A stretch of DNA of 60,173 bases from Oscillospiraceae bacterium (GCA_017432615.1 JAFRIV010000026.1:1-60173); one strand, 5' to 3'. Numbered from the stretch's first letter, positions 1 through 9,302 are shown. Numbers and translations are program-made. The notes: generated from the letters alone by a model not told the origin.

Positions 1-3000
1 GAGACTGTGCCGAGTGGTGCGGTAGACGGAAAGAAAGACGGCATCACGTATGACGGCAGCAAGCACATTGTTGTGGTAACAGTGGAAGACAACGACAAGG
101 GTGCGCTGGTTGTCAGTGACGTGAAGTACGACGGTGCGGACAGCATTACAATAACAAATATTGTCGAAAAGGGCAGTCTAACCGTTGTGAAGACCTGGCA
201 GGGTGACGACATTGGTGAGGAAGCCAAGGCTAAGCTGAGTATTACCATCAAGGGTAAGGACATAGGCGGAAAAGGCGTTGATACCAAGACGATCACCTAT
301 ACGGATCTTCCGTACACAGCAGAAGGATTGCTTGTAGGCGAGAAGTACACTGTAGAGGAGACCAACGCCGGCACGCTGAATGCTCTGTATGATCTGGTAG
401 CAGCAGAGAGCACACAGAAGGTTGAAAACGTTGAGATCACGGAAGCAGGAGTGACTGCAGAACTCATCAACAAGTACGAACGCAAGACGGGTGATCTGAC
501 GATCAGCAAGACGGTCGTAAGCCCGATCCCGGCGGAAGAGACGAAGGAATTCAGCTTCACGGTACTGCTGAGCGAGAAGATCAGCGGAGAGTTTGCTGTA
601 ACTGGCGGAACGGAAGGCGAGAAGATCACCTTCACCAACGGCAGTGGTACGATCTCTGTCAAGGGTAAACAGACCAAGACCATTACCGGTCTGCCGCAGG
701 GAGTGACCTACACGGTAGTGGAAGCAGTCGACAATCTGTTTAAAGCAGATAAGCAACAGTTGAGCGGAACGGTTTCTACGACAGCAAGCACTGCTGCGTT
801 CGAGAACACACGCAAGACCGGCAATCTGGAAGTGAAGAAGACCGTTGTCAGCAGCAACGCTGCCGATAAGGAGACAGAATTCAGCTTCAAGGTAACGCTG
901 AGTGACACAACCATTACCGGCACATTCGGTGACATGTCCTTCGATAAAGGCGTCGCGGAGTTCATGCTGAAGAATGGCGAAGTCAAGACGGCGACCGGCC
1001 TGCCGACCGGTGTGACCTACACGGTGACAGAAGCCGCGGATGCCGGATTTGCAACGACCTCTACGGGCGAGACCGGGACCATCTGCCTGGCAAAAGCCAC
1101 TGCAGCCTTCACGAACACGAGAAGCGAAGGCGGCCTGGTGGTCAGCAAGAAGGTAGTATCTGCCATCGCTGAGGATCACACCAAGGACTTCACCGTAACG
1201 GTAACGCTGGATGACAAGACGATCAAAGGCAGCTTCGGGGATGCAACGTTTGATAAGGGTGTTGCGACGCTGACGCTGAAGGACGGCGATGTGAAGGTCA
1301 TCAACGGCCTGCCGAATGGCATGGGCTATGAGGTAGCCGAGACGCTGGCCGGTGACGACGGCAACATCTACACGGTAACGTACAGCGGCAAGACCGGAAC
1401 GATCCAGAAGGACAAGACCCAGTCTGCACTGGTGACGAACACCAGAAAGACGACGGAGCTGACGGTCAGCAAGGAAGTTGTGAGCGGCATTGCCTCCGAC
1501 AAGACGGATGAGACGTTCCTGTTCACAGTGACGTTCACCCCGGCGATCACCGGCGAATACAGCGGTGTATATGTCGAAAACGGCACGGTACAGCTGCAGC
1601 TGAAGCACAACCAGACCGTTACCCTGAAGGGCATCCCGTACGGGACGACCTACACGGTTGCGGAAGCGGAAGACACACGGTTTGCCAAGTCTGTGGAAGG
1701 CAAGGAGACCGACAAGCTGACCGACAAGGCGGCGACGGTGAAGTTCACCAACATACGCAAGACGGGTGATCTGGAGATCAGCAAGACCGTCATAAGCCCG
1801 ATCCCGGCCGAGCGGACGGCAGAGTATCACTTTGAGATCCTGCTGAATGATAAGATCAGCGGCACGTTTGGCGGCGTAGCCTTTACAGACGGCAAGGCAG
1901 CCGTTACCGTAAAGGGCGGCGAGACCAAGGCCATTACCGGCCTGCCGGCAGGTGTGAAGTACACGGTGATCGAGGCTGTGCCCAATACGTTTACTGCAGC
2001 ACCGAACAGCGCCGAAGGGACCATCGGGACGGAGACTGCGAAAGCCGCGTTTACGAATACGCGCAAGACGGGCGACCTGGAAGTGAAGAAGACGGTCATC
2101 AGCAGCAACGCTGCCGACAAGACAAAGGAATTCAGCTTCAAGGTAAAACTGAACGATGAGATCATCAGCGGCACATTCGGCGACATGACGTTTAACGCCG
2201 GCGTGGCAAGATTTACACTGGCGGATGGCCAGAGCAAGAAGGCGACCGGCCTGCCGACCGGTGTGACCTATACGGTGGAAGAAGCCGCAGCAGACGGATT
2301 TGTAACAACGAAGACGGGCGAGAGCGGAACCATCTGCCTTGCAAAAGCCATCGCAGCCTTCACAAATACCAAGAGCGAAGGCGGCCTGGTGGTCAGCAAG
2401 AAGGTTATATCTGCCGTTGCAAGTGACCACAGCAAAGAGTTCACCGTGAAAGTTACGTTGGCCGACAAGACGATCAACGGCACCTTCGGGGATGCGGTAT
2501 TTGCAAACGGTGTTGCAACGCTGACGCTGAAGGACGGCGATGTGAAGGTCATCAACGGCCTGCCGAACGGCATGGGTTACGAGGTGGCGGAGACGCTGAC
2601 CGGTGACGATGGCAGCATCTACACGGTAAAGTACAGCGGCAAGACCGGAACGATCCAGAAGGACAAGACCCAGTCTGCACTGGTGACGAACACCAGAAAG
2701 ACGACGGAGCTGACGGTCAGCAAGAAGGTCGTATCGCCTGTGGAAGGTGACCTGAAAGAAGCCTTCCAGTTCACACTGAAGTTTACGCCGGCAATCACCG
2801 GTGAATACAGCGGTGTGTATGTTGAAAACGGCGAGGCGAAACTGTGGCTGAAGCACAACCAGAGCATAACTCTGACAGGCATCCCGTACGGGACGACCTA
2901 CAAGGTTTCCGAAGAAGCGTCCGATAAGTACTCAACGACGGTGAACGGCAGCGAGACCGGTGAACTGAAAGATGCAAGTGCAACTGTTGTCTATACCAAC

Positions 3001-5256
3001 ACGGCAGAGTACACAAAGACGAATGTCGAAAAAGTCTGGGTAGACGGCGATGACAAACACGGTATGCGTCCGGAAAGCATTGAAGTCCTATTGATTGCTG
3101 ATACTGTTGATGCTGGTGAATCCAAGAAGGTAGTGATTGGTAGTGAGATACTCAGTAGCAGCAATAATTGGAAGGTATCCAGAGAGAATCTGCCGAAGTT
3201 CAAGGATGGGAAGCCAATCACGTATGAATGGCGTGAAGCCAGTGTCCCGGCCGGTTATAAGTCTGAAGTAAAAGACAATGTAATTACCAATACGCTTCTG
3301 ACAGGCAAGCTCATCGTTCGGAAGACGGCAACCGGACTGGATGCAACGCAGGCGAACAAAGTGTATTCGTTCACCATTACCAGTGCAGACGGCAAGTATC
3401 TCCATTCGGATGGCACCCTGAGCAGCGCACCCAAGACGTACGAAGTCATAAGCGGAGAATCTGTAACGATTCAGGATGTTCCGTTCGGTGTCTACTTTGT
3501 AACAGAGAATGTTGACAATGCACAGGTAGCCAAGTATACGCTGGCTGCAACGCAGGAAGGCAACGGCGCCATTGATCAGGATCAGACGGAAGCAACGATT
3601 ACCCTGAAAAATGACTATACGCAGGACAAGGGTAACCTGGCAGTCAAGAAGGTCGTGGTTGGCGCACCGGCTGGTACGGACAAGACGTTCGAATTCACTG
3701 TGAAGGCTGAAGATGGACGGTACGTCCAGGATACGAATGGTACGCTTGGCAAAGACGAGCACAAGTTCCAGATCAAGAACAATGAGACGGTTGCAATTGC
3801 CAAACTGCCGGTAGGTACTTACACAGTAACCGAAACCAATAAAGACGGTGACGCGAAGATTGAAAACTACAGCCTTGCGGTCACCGGAGAAGGCGATGTA
3901 AAGGTTGAGAATGGTGCGACGGCGAGTGTGACGATCGTCAACAGCTACACCAACACCACCAACAACCTGACGATCGTGAAGCGGTTTGTGGGGCTGCCGG
4001 CGAATGCCAACACGGCTGCACTGCAGTTCCGCATCGAAGGCCCGACAGGGTTCACGGCACGGACGGTCTACTACAGCGACTTTGCCAACAACGGCAGCTA
4101 CACGCTGACGAATGTCCCGACGGGCACCTACTCCGTGACGGAGCTCAACGCCGGTACGCTGGTTGACGGGTATTATCTGAACAACGCGCAGAGCACTACC
4201 TCCGGTACGGCAACGCTCACCGGCAGGAACTCTGCAGTGATCGTGCTGACCAACACCTACGGACCGGAAGCAGCCTCGCTGATCATCAGCAAGACCTTCA
4301 ATTACCAGGGTGACGGAAATGTGGACAAGGCATCCGAGCTCAAGCTGCAGTTCCGCATCACAGGGCCGAACAACTTCTCGACGGATGTGACCTACAGCGG
4401 TGCTCCAATCACCGTTACGGTTCCCGGCCCGGGCACCTATGCAGTGTATGAAACCAACGCCAATGCGCTCAACGCGGCGTGGACGCTGCTGGGTACGTCT
4501 GTGACGGCGGGGTCTGTGGATGTTGTGGCGGGCAATGTTGCACCGACGATCAACCTGACCAACAACTATGAAGTGGCGACCACATCGGTTGCCGTGGCAA
4601 AGATCTGGTCCGATATGGACGATCTGGATGAATCCAGGCCGGAGAGCCTGACAATGACACTCAGCAACGGCATGACGGTGGAACTCAATGAGGCGAACAA
4701 GTGGACAGCCGAGATCAAGGATCTGCCGCTGTTCGACGCAGCAGGCCAGACCATCACCTACACCTGGACGGAGCCTCCGGTACCCGGATACACCATGACA
4801 GGCATGCTGGTATTGGGCAACCTGACCGTGTTCACCAACACGCACATTCCGGAACTGACGTCGGTATCTGTCAGCAAGATCTGGCAGGACAATGACAATG
4901 CCTCCCACATGAGACCGGCAACGCTTCGCGTTACGCTCTCTGACGGGCAGTCGGTGATCCTCAGTGAGGCAAACGGCTGGGCGGCGACGATCAAGAATCT
5001 GCCGGTATACAAGCACGGCGAGAAGGTGGATTACACCTGGAGTGAGCAGGAGGTCCTGGGTTACACGCAGACGAGTGTGATCATCACGGATGACATGACG
5101 GTCTTCACCAATACGTACCGTCACCGTCCGCCTCCACCACCCGACACGCCGGTGCCGCCCAATGTACCGGGTGAGCCGCTGATTGAAATCGAAGATTACG
5201 GCACGCCTTTGGGCATTGAAGTGATCATCAACCATGTTGGTGACTGCTTCGACTAA
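1..5256 (+). CDS. Giant Cna-B/DUF5979-type repetitive surface protein, 5' end outside window
   Basis: The frame is open from the window edge, so the real start, signal peptide and N-terminus lie to the left; a GTG at 7 is only an internal codon. The visible 1,750 residues are a chain of roughly 90-110-residue beta-sandwich modules. Modules with openings such as LTISKTVVSPI resemble DUF5979. Others resemble Cna protein B-type domains (KVWVDGDD...RPES, KIWSDMDD...RPES and KIWQDNDN...RP in the last 800 residues), a family often stabilised by Lys-Asn/Asp isopeptide bonds. A four-module block at about 481-1755 is repeated at about 1756-3000. The C-terminus has a proline-rich linker (RPPPPPDTPVPP) and ends in IEIEDYGTPLG...VGDCFD. 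There is no LPXTG motif, hydrophobic helix or basic tail, so classical sortase anchoring is not supported. Likely role: cell-surface stalk or adhesin. Confidence 0.85.
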   Translation, partial: ETVPSGAVDGKKDGITYDGSKHIVVVTVEDNDKGALVVSDVKYDGADSITITNIVEKGSLTVVKTWQGDDIGEEAKAKLSITIKGKDIGGKGVDTKTITYTDLPYTAEGLLVGEKYTVEETNAGTLNALYDLVAAESTQKVENVEITEAGVTAELINKYERKTGDLTISKTVVSPIPAEETKEFSFTVLLSEKISGEFAVTGGTEGEKITFTNGSGTISVKGKQTKTITGLPQGVTYTVVEAVDNLFKADKQQLSGTVSTTASTAAFENTRKTGNLEVKKTVVSSNAADKETEFSFKVTLSDTTITGTFGDMSFDKGVAEFMLKNGEVKTATGLPTGVTYTVTEAADAGFATTSTGETGTICLAKATAAFTNTRSEGGLVVSKKVVSAIAEDHTKDFTVTVTLDDKTIKGSFGDATFDKGVATLTLKDGDVKVINGLPNGMGYEVAETLAGDDGNIYTVTYSGKTGTIQKDKTQSALVTNTRKTTELTVSKEVVSGIASDKTDETFLFTVTFTPAITGEYSGVYVENGTVQLQLKHNQTVTLKGIPYGTTYTVAEAEDTRFAKSVEGKETDKLTDKAATVKFTNIRKTGDLEISKTVISPIPAERTAEYHFEILLNDKISGTFGGVAFTDGKAAVTVKGGETKAITGLPAGVKYTVIEAVPNTFTAAPNSAEGTIGTETAKAAFTNTRKTGDLEVKKTVISSNAADKTKEFSFKVKLNDEIISGTFGDMTFNAGVARFTLADGQSKKATGLPTGVTYTVEEAAADGFVTTKTGESGTICLAKAIAAFTNTKSEGGLVVSKKVISAVASDHSKEFTVKVTLADKTINGTFGDAVFANGVATLTLKDGDVKVINGLPNGMGYEVAETLTGDDGSIYTVKYSGKTGTIQKDKTQSALVTNTRKTTELTVSKKVVSPVEGDLKEAFQFTLKFTPAITGEYSGVYVENGEAKLWLKHNQSITLTGIPYGTTYKVSEEASDKYSTTVNGSETGELKDASATVVYTNTAEYTKTNVEKVWVDGDDKHGMRPESIEVLLIADTVDAGESKKVVIGSEILSSSNNWKVSRENLPKFKDGKPITYEWREASVPAGYKSEVKDNVITNTLLTGKLIVRKTATGLDATQANKVYSFTITSADGKYLHSDGTLSSAPKTYEVISGESVTIQDVPFGVYFVTENVDNAQVAKYTLAATQEGNGAIDQDQTEATITLKNDYTQDKGNLAVKKVVVGAPAGTDKTFEFTVKAEDGRYVQDTNGTLGKDEHKFQIKNNETVAIAKLPVGTYTVTETNKDGDAKIENYSLAVTGEGDVKVENGATASVTIVNSYTNTTNNLTIVKRFVGLPANANTAALQFRIEGPTGFTARTVYYSDFANNGSYTLTNVPTGTYSVTELNAGTLVDGYYLNNAQSTTSGTATLTGRNSAVIVLTNTYGPEAASLIISKTFNYQGDGNVDKASELKLQFRITGPNNFSTDVTYSGAPITVTVPGPGTYAVYETNANALNAAWTLLGTSVTAGSVDVVAGNVAPTINLTNNYEVATTSVAVAKIWSDMDDLDESRPESLTMTLSNGMTVELNEANKWTAEIKDLPLFDAAGQTITYTWTEPPVPGYTMTGMLVLGNLTVFTNTHIPELTSVSVSKIWQDNDNASHMRPATLRVTLSDGQSVILSEANGWAATIKNLPVYKHGEKVDYTWSEQEVLGYTQTSVIITDDMTVFTNTYRHRPPPPPDTPVPPNVPGEPLIEIEDYGTPLGIEVIINHVGDCFD

Positions 5257-5272
5257 GCAAAACCCGAAAAAA

Positions 5273-5296
5273 TCCTCCCGGCGCAAGCCGGGAGGA
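5273..5296 (-). terminator. Strong hairpin with T-run on the minus strand
   Basis: A 10-bp GC-rich stem (TCCTCCCGGC / GCCGGGAGGA) with a GCAA-type loop lies 16 bases after the surface-protein stop. The plus strand is A-rich on both sides, so the U-tract of an intrinsic terminator exists only for transcripts read leftwards. For the upstream plus-strand gene it is better seen as a 3'-end-stabilising hairpin or a factor-assisted stop. Confidence 0.55.
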
Positions 5297-5335
5297 ACAA
5301 AAAAACGTGAGCCGCCTGAAAACAGGCAATTTGAA

Positions 5336-5364
5336 TTGAAAGTTTCTTTGTCAACCAGTACAAT
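5336..5364 (+). promoter_or_regulatory. Sigma-A-type promoter for the solute-binding protein
   Basis: TTGAAA at 5336-5341 and TACAAT at 5359-5364 are separated by exactly 17 bp, about 40 bases before the chosen start. This suggests the binding protein is transcribed separately from the surface-protein gene. Confidence 0.6.
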
Positions 5365-5405
5365 TGAAATACAACTTCTTTACCACGAGAAAAGAGGGAA
5401 GAACC

Positions 5406-7664
5406 ATGAGAAAAACCATTGCAATGCTTCTGGCGATGCTGATGCTGTTCAGCCTTTCGGTCAGCGCTTTTGCCGAGGCAGAGCTGCCGGCAGATGAGCT
5501 TTCGGCGGAGAAGGCGGCAGAAGAGACGGAAGAGGAAGAGATCGTCTACCCTGACGAGCTGCTTGTCGGCCACCCGACGACCACGCGGGGCGACTTCTTT
5601 ACCGAGATGTTCGGCAACGATACGGCCGACATTGACGTGCGTGCACTGATCCACGGGTATAACCTGGTCAACTGGGACCAGAACCAGGGCGTGTATGTGA
5701 TCGACCCGACCATCGTGACGGAAGTCAAGGTCGTGGAAGATGACGTCGGCAACCGGTCATACTTTATGGCACTGGCGGAAGATCTCTATTTCTCCGACGG
5801 TACGCCCATCACCGCCTGGGACTATGCGTTTTCCCTCCTGCTGATGATGGCGCCGGAGATCGAAGAGATCGGCGGCAAGATCTACCGTGCCGAGCATATC
5901 CTCGGCTATGACGACTATATCAACGGAGACTTCCCGAGCCTCACCGGTGTGGAAGTGCTCTCCGATCATCAGCTCGTGATCACGCTGGACCATGAGTTCC
6001 TCCCGTATTTCTTTGAAATCGGCCTGCTGCTTTGCGTGCCGTACCCGATCTATGTGATCGCCCCGGGCTGCAAAGTCTATGATGACGGTTACGGAGTTTA
6101 CATCGGCAATGAGGACCAGAGCATCGAAGAGCCGATCTTTACCGCTGAACTGCTCAGGAAGACGATCCTGGATCCGGAGACCGGCTACAACAGCCATCCG
6201 TCGGTCTGCTCCGGGCCTTATGTGCTCACCTCCTATGACGGCACGACCTGCCATTTTGAACTCAACCCGTATTTCAAAGGCGCCTGGGTCAGCAATAACC
6301 TGGTGGCGGAGGAAGGCGAGGATGCGGCTGCCATGGATCCTGAGCATCCGGAAGTAGGCGGCGGCGTGGAACAGGAAGAGCGCATTGTGATCCCGACGAT
6401 CGAGAAGATCGCCTTTACGGTCGTGGACAATGATGAGATCGCCGAGAAGTTTGAAGAAGGCGAGCTGCATCTGGTAAACAAGGTCGTCTACGGCCCGGCT
6501 ATCATGGAATTGATGCAGGGGACGGAAACGGTGAAGCCGCGCTTCCAGAACTACCCGCGCATCGGCCTGGCTTTCCTGACGTTTTCTTATGACTGGCCGA
6601 CGGTGCACGAGATGGAAGTCCGTCAGGCCATTGCCTGGTGCATGGACAGAGAGCAGCTTACGCAGGACTATACCCAGGGCTTTGGTATTACGGTGGACGG
6701 CTATTACGGCATCGAGCAGTGGGAGTATCTGCTGGTGACGCATCAGATCGATTACCCCGTCAACTTCCTGGATGAAGTGCTGAAAGAGGGAGAAGACGAG
6801 GAAGAGTACACCAAATTAAAGAACAGATACGTCAAGGACGATAAGGAATATGACCGGGCCATAGCCGCCTGGGAGATGCTGACGCTGGACAATCTGGTGC
6901 ATTACGGTGTCTATGATCTGGAAAAGGATCCGGACCGGACGGAGAAGATCGGCATCAAAAAGGCAAATGCGCTGCTGGATGATGCCAAGTGGACCCTCAA
7001 CCGCGAAGGCGGCACCTACCGCCCGGGCGTGGATGATGTGCGGTGCAAGGAGATCGACGGGAAACTGGTAGCGCTGGATCTGACGATGATGTATCCGGAA
7101 GGAAACCACATCGTGGATACGATCCAGGAGAACTTCATCGACAACCTGAATGAATGCGGCATCCAGCTCACGCTGGTGCCCACCCCGATGCAGGAACTGT
7201 TCAAAGCCTACTACCGCGAGACGGAGCGCACCACGGACATGATCTATCTCGCCACCAACTTCCATGTAATCGTGGATCCGTCCATTACCTACTATGCGGA
7301 TGACGAAGCCACCCATCTGATGTGGAACAACACCTACTCCGATGATGAGGACCTTTACTGGCGCGCCGAGAACATGCGCAAGACGGAGCCCGGCGACATC
7401 TATGACTATGTGAGCAAGTGGGTCTCCTTCCAGGAGAGATACAACGAAGTCCTCCCGACGATCCCGGTGTACTCCAACATCTATTTTGACTTCTATGTGC
7501 CGGAACTGCAGAATTATCATATTACGGCGCATGTCACCTGGACGCAGGCGATCCTGGAATCCTACTGGGGAGAAGATCCTGTGGAGGAAGTGACGGAGGA
7601 GGAAGACATGGAACTGGAAGAGGAATTTGAAGGTGATGACCTTGTGGAGTTTGATGACTTCTGA
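5406..7664 (+). CDS. Secreted extracellular solute-binding protein, family 5 (OppA/DppA-like)
   Basis: The 752-residue product has the layout of periplasmic-type peptide/nickel-binding proteins (SBP_bac_5): a signal peptide, then a long two-lobed domain with motifs such as YFSDGTPITAWDYAFS and VRQAIAWCMDREQL. The ATG at 5406 was chosen because it follows an AGAGGGAAG ribosome site and begins a clean signal peptide (MRKTIAML...SVSAFA-EA). The upstream in-frame ATG at 5364 would add a non-signal leader. The signal ends in an SPase I AXA site with no lipobox cysteine, which is unusual for a Gram-positive ABC-binding protein. The mature N-terminus and the last 35 residues are very rich in Glu and Asp. 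No permease or ATPase gene is nearby. Substrate is unknown; peptides are the family default. Confidence 0.85.
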   Translation: MRKTIAMLLAMLMLFSLSVSAFAEAELPADELSAEKAAEETEEEEIVYPDELLVGHPTTTRGDFFTEMFGNDTADIDVRALIHGYNLVNWDQNQGVYVIDPTIVTEVKVVEDDVGNRSYFMALAEDLYFSDGTPITAWDYAFSLLLMMAPEIEEIGGKIYRAEHILGYDDYINGDFPSLTGVEVLSDHQLVITLDHEFLPYFFEIGLLLCVPYPIYVIAPGCKVYDDGYGVYIGNEDQSIEEPIFTAELLRKTILDPETGYNSHPSVCSGPYVLTSYDGTTCHFELNPYFKGAWVSNNLVAEEGEDAAAMDPEHPEVGGGVEQEERIVIPTIEKIAFTVVDNDEIAEKFEEGELHLVNKVVYGPAIMELMQGTETVKPRFQNYPRIGLAFLTFSYDWPTVHEMEVRQAIAWCMDREQLTQDYTQGFGITVDGYYGIEQWEYLLVTHQIDYPVNFLDEVLKEGEDEEEYTKLKNRYVKDDKEYDRAIAAWEMLTLDNLVHYGVYDLEKDPDRTEKIGIKKANALLDDAKWTLNREGGTYRPGVDDVRCKEIDGKLVALDLTMMYPEGNHIVDTIQENFIDNLNECGIQLTLVPTPMQELFKAYYRETERTTDMIYLATNFHVIVDPSITYYADDEATHLMWNNTYSDDEDLYWRAENMRKTEPGDIYDYVSKWVSFQERYNEVLPTIPVYSNIYFDFYVPELQNYHITAHVTWTQAILESYWGEDPVEEVTEEEDMELEEEFEGDDLVEFDDF

Positions 7665-7691
7665 TTCCGTATGCAGATCCCGGTGCCGCCT

Positions 7692-8249
7692 ATGCGCGTG
7701 ATCACCGGTTCTGCACGGGGCAGACGGCTGAAGACCCCGAAAGGGGACGATGTCCGCCCCACAACGGACAATGTGAAAGAAGCCCTTTTCAATATCATCC
7801 GGGAGGATGTGGAAGGGCGGCGGGTGCTGGATCTCTTCGCAGGCACAGGCCAGCTTGGAATTGAAGCACTCAGCAGAGGAGCACGGGAGGCGGTCTTTGT
7901 AGACGCCTCCCCGGCTTCTTTGAGGATCGTGAAGGAAAATCTTGCTCTTTGCGGTTTTTCCGCGCCGGCCATCCGGTCTGACGCCGTGCGCTTTTTGCGT
8001 ACCTGCGGAAAGTTTGATCTGGTCTTTCTGGATCCCCCTTATGACTCTGATCTCTATGAAACCGTACTGGAAGCCATGAATTTATTTGACATCCTGACGG
8101 AAGGTGGTATAATAGTCGCGGAAGCGCGGCGGGAAAGACTTCTCCCGGAGATGGATCCTCCCTACGGGAAGCGAAAAGAGTATTTTTACGGGAGTATGAA
8201 GCTCGCTGTTTATACCAAATCTATGCAGGAACCCGGAGAAATACCATGA
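7692..8249 (+). CDS. rsmD: 16S rRNA (guanine966-N2)-methyltransferase
   Basis: A class I SAM methyltransferase of about 185 residues. It has the RsmD opening MRVITGSARGRRL, the SAM-binding loop LDLFAGTGQLGIEALSRGA (residues about 45-65) and the N6/N2-methylase motif FLDPPY (about 115). RsmD methylates G966 of 16S rRNA in the small subunit. The ATG at 7692 aligns with the usual family start; an ATG 21 bases upstream would add an atypical leader. Neither has a good ribosome site. It sits 27 bases after the solute-binding protein with no terminator between, and its last 4 bases overlap coaD (ATGA), the common rsmD-coaD pairing. Confidence 0.93.
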   Translation: MRVITGSARGRRLKTPKGDDVRPTTDNVKEALFNIIREDVEGRRVLDLFAGTGQLGIEALSRGAREAVFVDASPASLRIVKENLALCGFSAPAIRSDAVRFLRTCGKFDLVFLDPPYDSDLYETVLEAMNLFDILTEGGIIVAEARRERLLPEMDPPYGKRKEYFYGSMKLAVYTKSMQEPGEIP

Positions 8250-8737
8250 GCATCGCCATTTGCCCCGGCAGTTTTGACCCGATTACGCTGGGCCACCTGA
8301 ATATTATCCGCCGTACGTCGCGCATTTTCGACAGCGTTGTGGTTTGTGTTATGCACAATGCAGCCAAATCTTCTCCCTGGTTTACGCCGGAGGAAAGGCT
8401 GGAAATGGTGAAAACCGCCACTTCCCGTTATCCCAATGTACGTGTGGATATGCAGAACATGCTTCTGGCGGAATATGCCAAGCAGTTTGATCATCCGGTT
8501 ATTGTGAAGGGGCTCCGTGCGGCATCTGATTTTGAATATGAGTTTCAGATGAACCTGATCAATAAAAACATCAACCCGGATCTTGAAACCATGTTTCTCA
8601 CAGCAGACGGAAAGTACACCTTTTTGAGCTCCTCTGTGGTGCGAGAAATGGCGCATTACGGTGCAGATATTACAGGCCTGGTACCCAGTGAACTGATTCA
8701 GTTGATCGAAAATAAAGCTAAACAATGGAGGAAGTAG
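8246..8737 (+). CDS. coaD: Phosphopantetheine adenylyltransferase
   Basis: The 163-residue product has the family's normal length. It makes dephospho-CoA from 4'-phosphopantetheine and ATP, the fourth step of coenzyme A synthesis. The nucleotidyltransferase signature is at the N-terminus (PGSFDPITLGHLNII, containing the T/HxGH motif). KGLRAASDFEYEFQM and the LSSSVVREMA segment follow. It is translationally coupled to rsmD by a 4-base ATGA overlap and is followed 6 bases later by the coiled-coil gene. Confidence 0.96.
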   Translation: MSIAICPGSFDPITLGHLNIIRRTSRIFDSVVVCVMHNAAKSSPWFTPEERLEMVKTATSRYPNVRVDMQNMLLAEYAKQFDHPVIVKGLRAASDFEYEFQMNLINKNINPDLETMFLTADGKYTFLSSSVVREMAHYGADITGLVPSELIQLIENKAKQWRK

Positions 8738-8743
8738 AGAACA

Positions 8744-9277
8744 GTGGATAATTCAAATGATATTCTTGAACTGTTGGATATTCTCTATGGGATGGTAAAT
8801 GAGGCATGGGGTGTGCCTCTCGGCAACGACAAATGCATCATTGAGCGTGAAAAGGCGATCGACATCATCAATGATATCAAAGCTGCCTTACCTTCCTCAA
8901 TCTCGGAATCCAAACGGCTGGTTGCAGCCCGGGATGAATTCATCGGGAATGCCAAACGGGAAGCGGAAGCACTGCGCAAAAATGCCGAGGAACAGGCCAG
9001 GACGCTGGTTGACCAGCAGGAGATCGTACGGACTGCCCGTGAAAAAAGCACCCGTATGGTCAACGATGCCGAGCTGAAAACCGCGGAACTCAAGCGTGTT
9101 GCCAGCCAGTATGTCGATGAGATCATGCGTCAGGCAGAAGAAAGCCTGAATACGGCGCTTTCAACAGTTCGTCAGACGCAGAATGCCTTCAAACTCAATC
9201 TGACGGAAGCACCCGCCCAGGAAGCTCAGGAAGAAGCCGACGTTCCTCCGGAAGAGGAAGAAGAAGGCTGGATCTGA
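8744..9277 (+). CDS. Coiled-coil protein, F0F1 b-subunit/DivIVA-like
   Basis: The 177-residue protein starts at a GTG behind a strong GGAGGAAGTAG site. The first 45 residues are a compact acidic segment (DILELLDILYGMVNEAWGVPL). Residues about 55-150 are a continuous charged helix with heptad character (KREAEALRKNAEEQARTLVDQQ...). The tail is very acidic and ends EEEEEGWI. It has no signal peptide or membrane segment. Such proteins are often annotated as ATPase subunit-like or DivIVA-like and commonly sit downstream of coaD in Clostridia (from memory). The function is not established; a cytoplasmic scaffold or division-associated role is only a guess. Confidence 0.7.
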   Translation: MDNSNDILELLDILYGMVNEAWGVPLGNDKCIIEREKAIDIINDIKAALPSSISESKRLVAARDEFIGNAKREAEALRKNAEEQARTLVDQQEIVRTAREKSTRMVNDAELKTAELKRVASQYVDEIMRQAEESLNTALSTVRQTQNAFKLNLTEAPAQEAQEEADVPPEEEEEGWI

Positions 9278-9302
9278 TTTTCGGCTCCATTAGAAGTATA
9301 TT

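Noticed and set aside
178-2856. Long minus-strand frame of 892 codons opposite the surface protein
   Set aside because: It mirrors the repeat structure of the plus-strand gene, has no ribosome site and low-complexity Arg/Leu-rich composition: a shadow of biased codon use.
3088-5286. Second long minus-strand frame of 732 codons
   Set aside because: Same reason: it is antisense to Cna-B modules and its product resembles no protein family.
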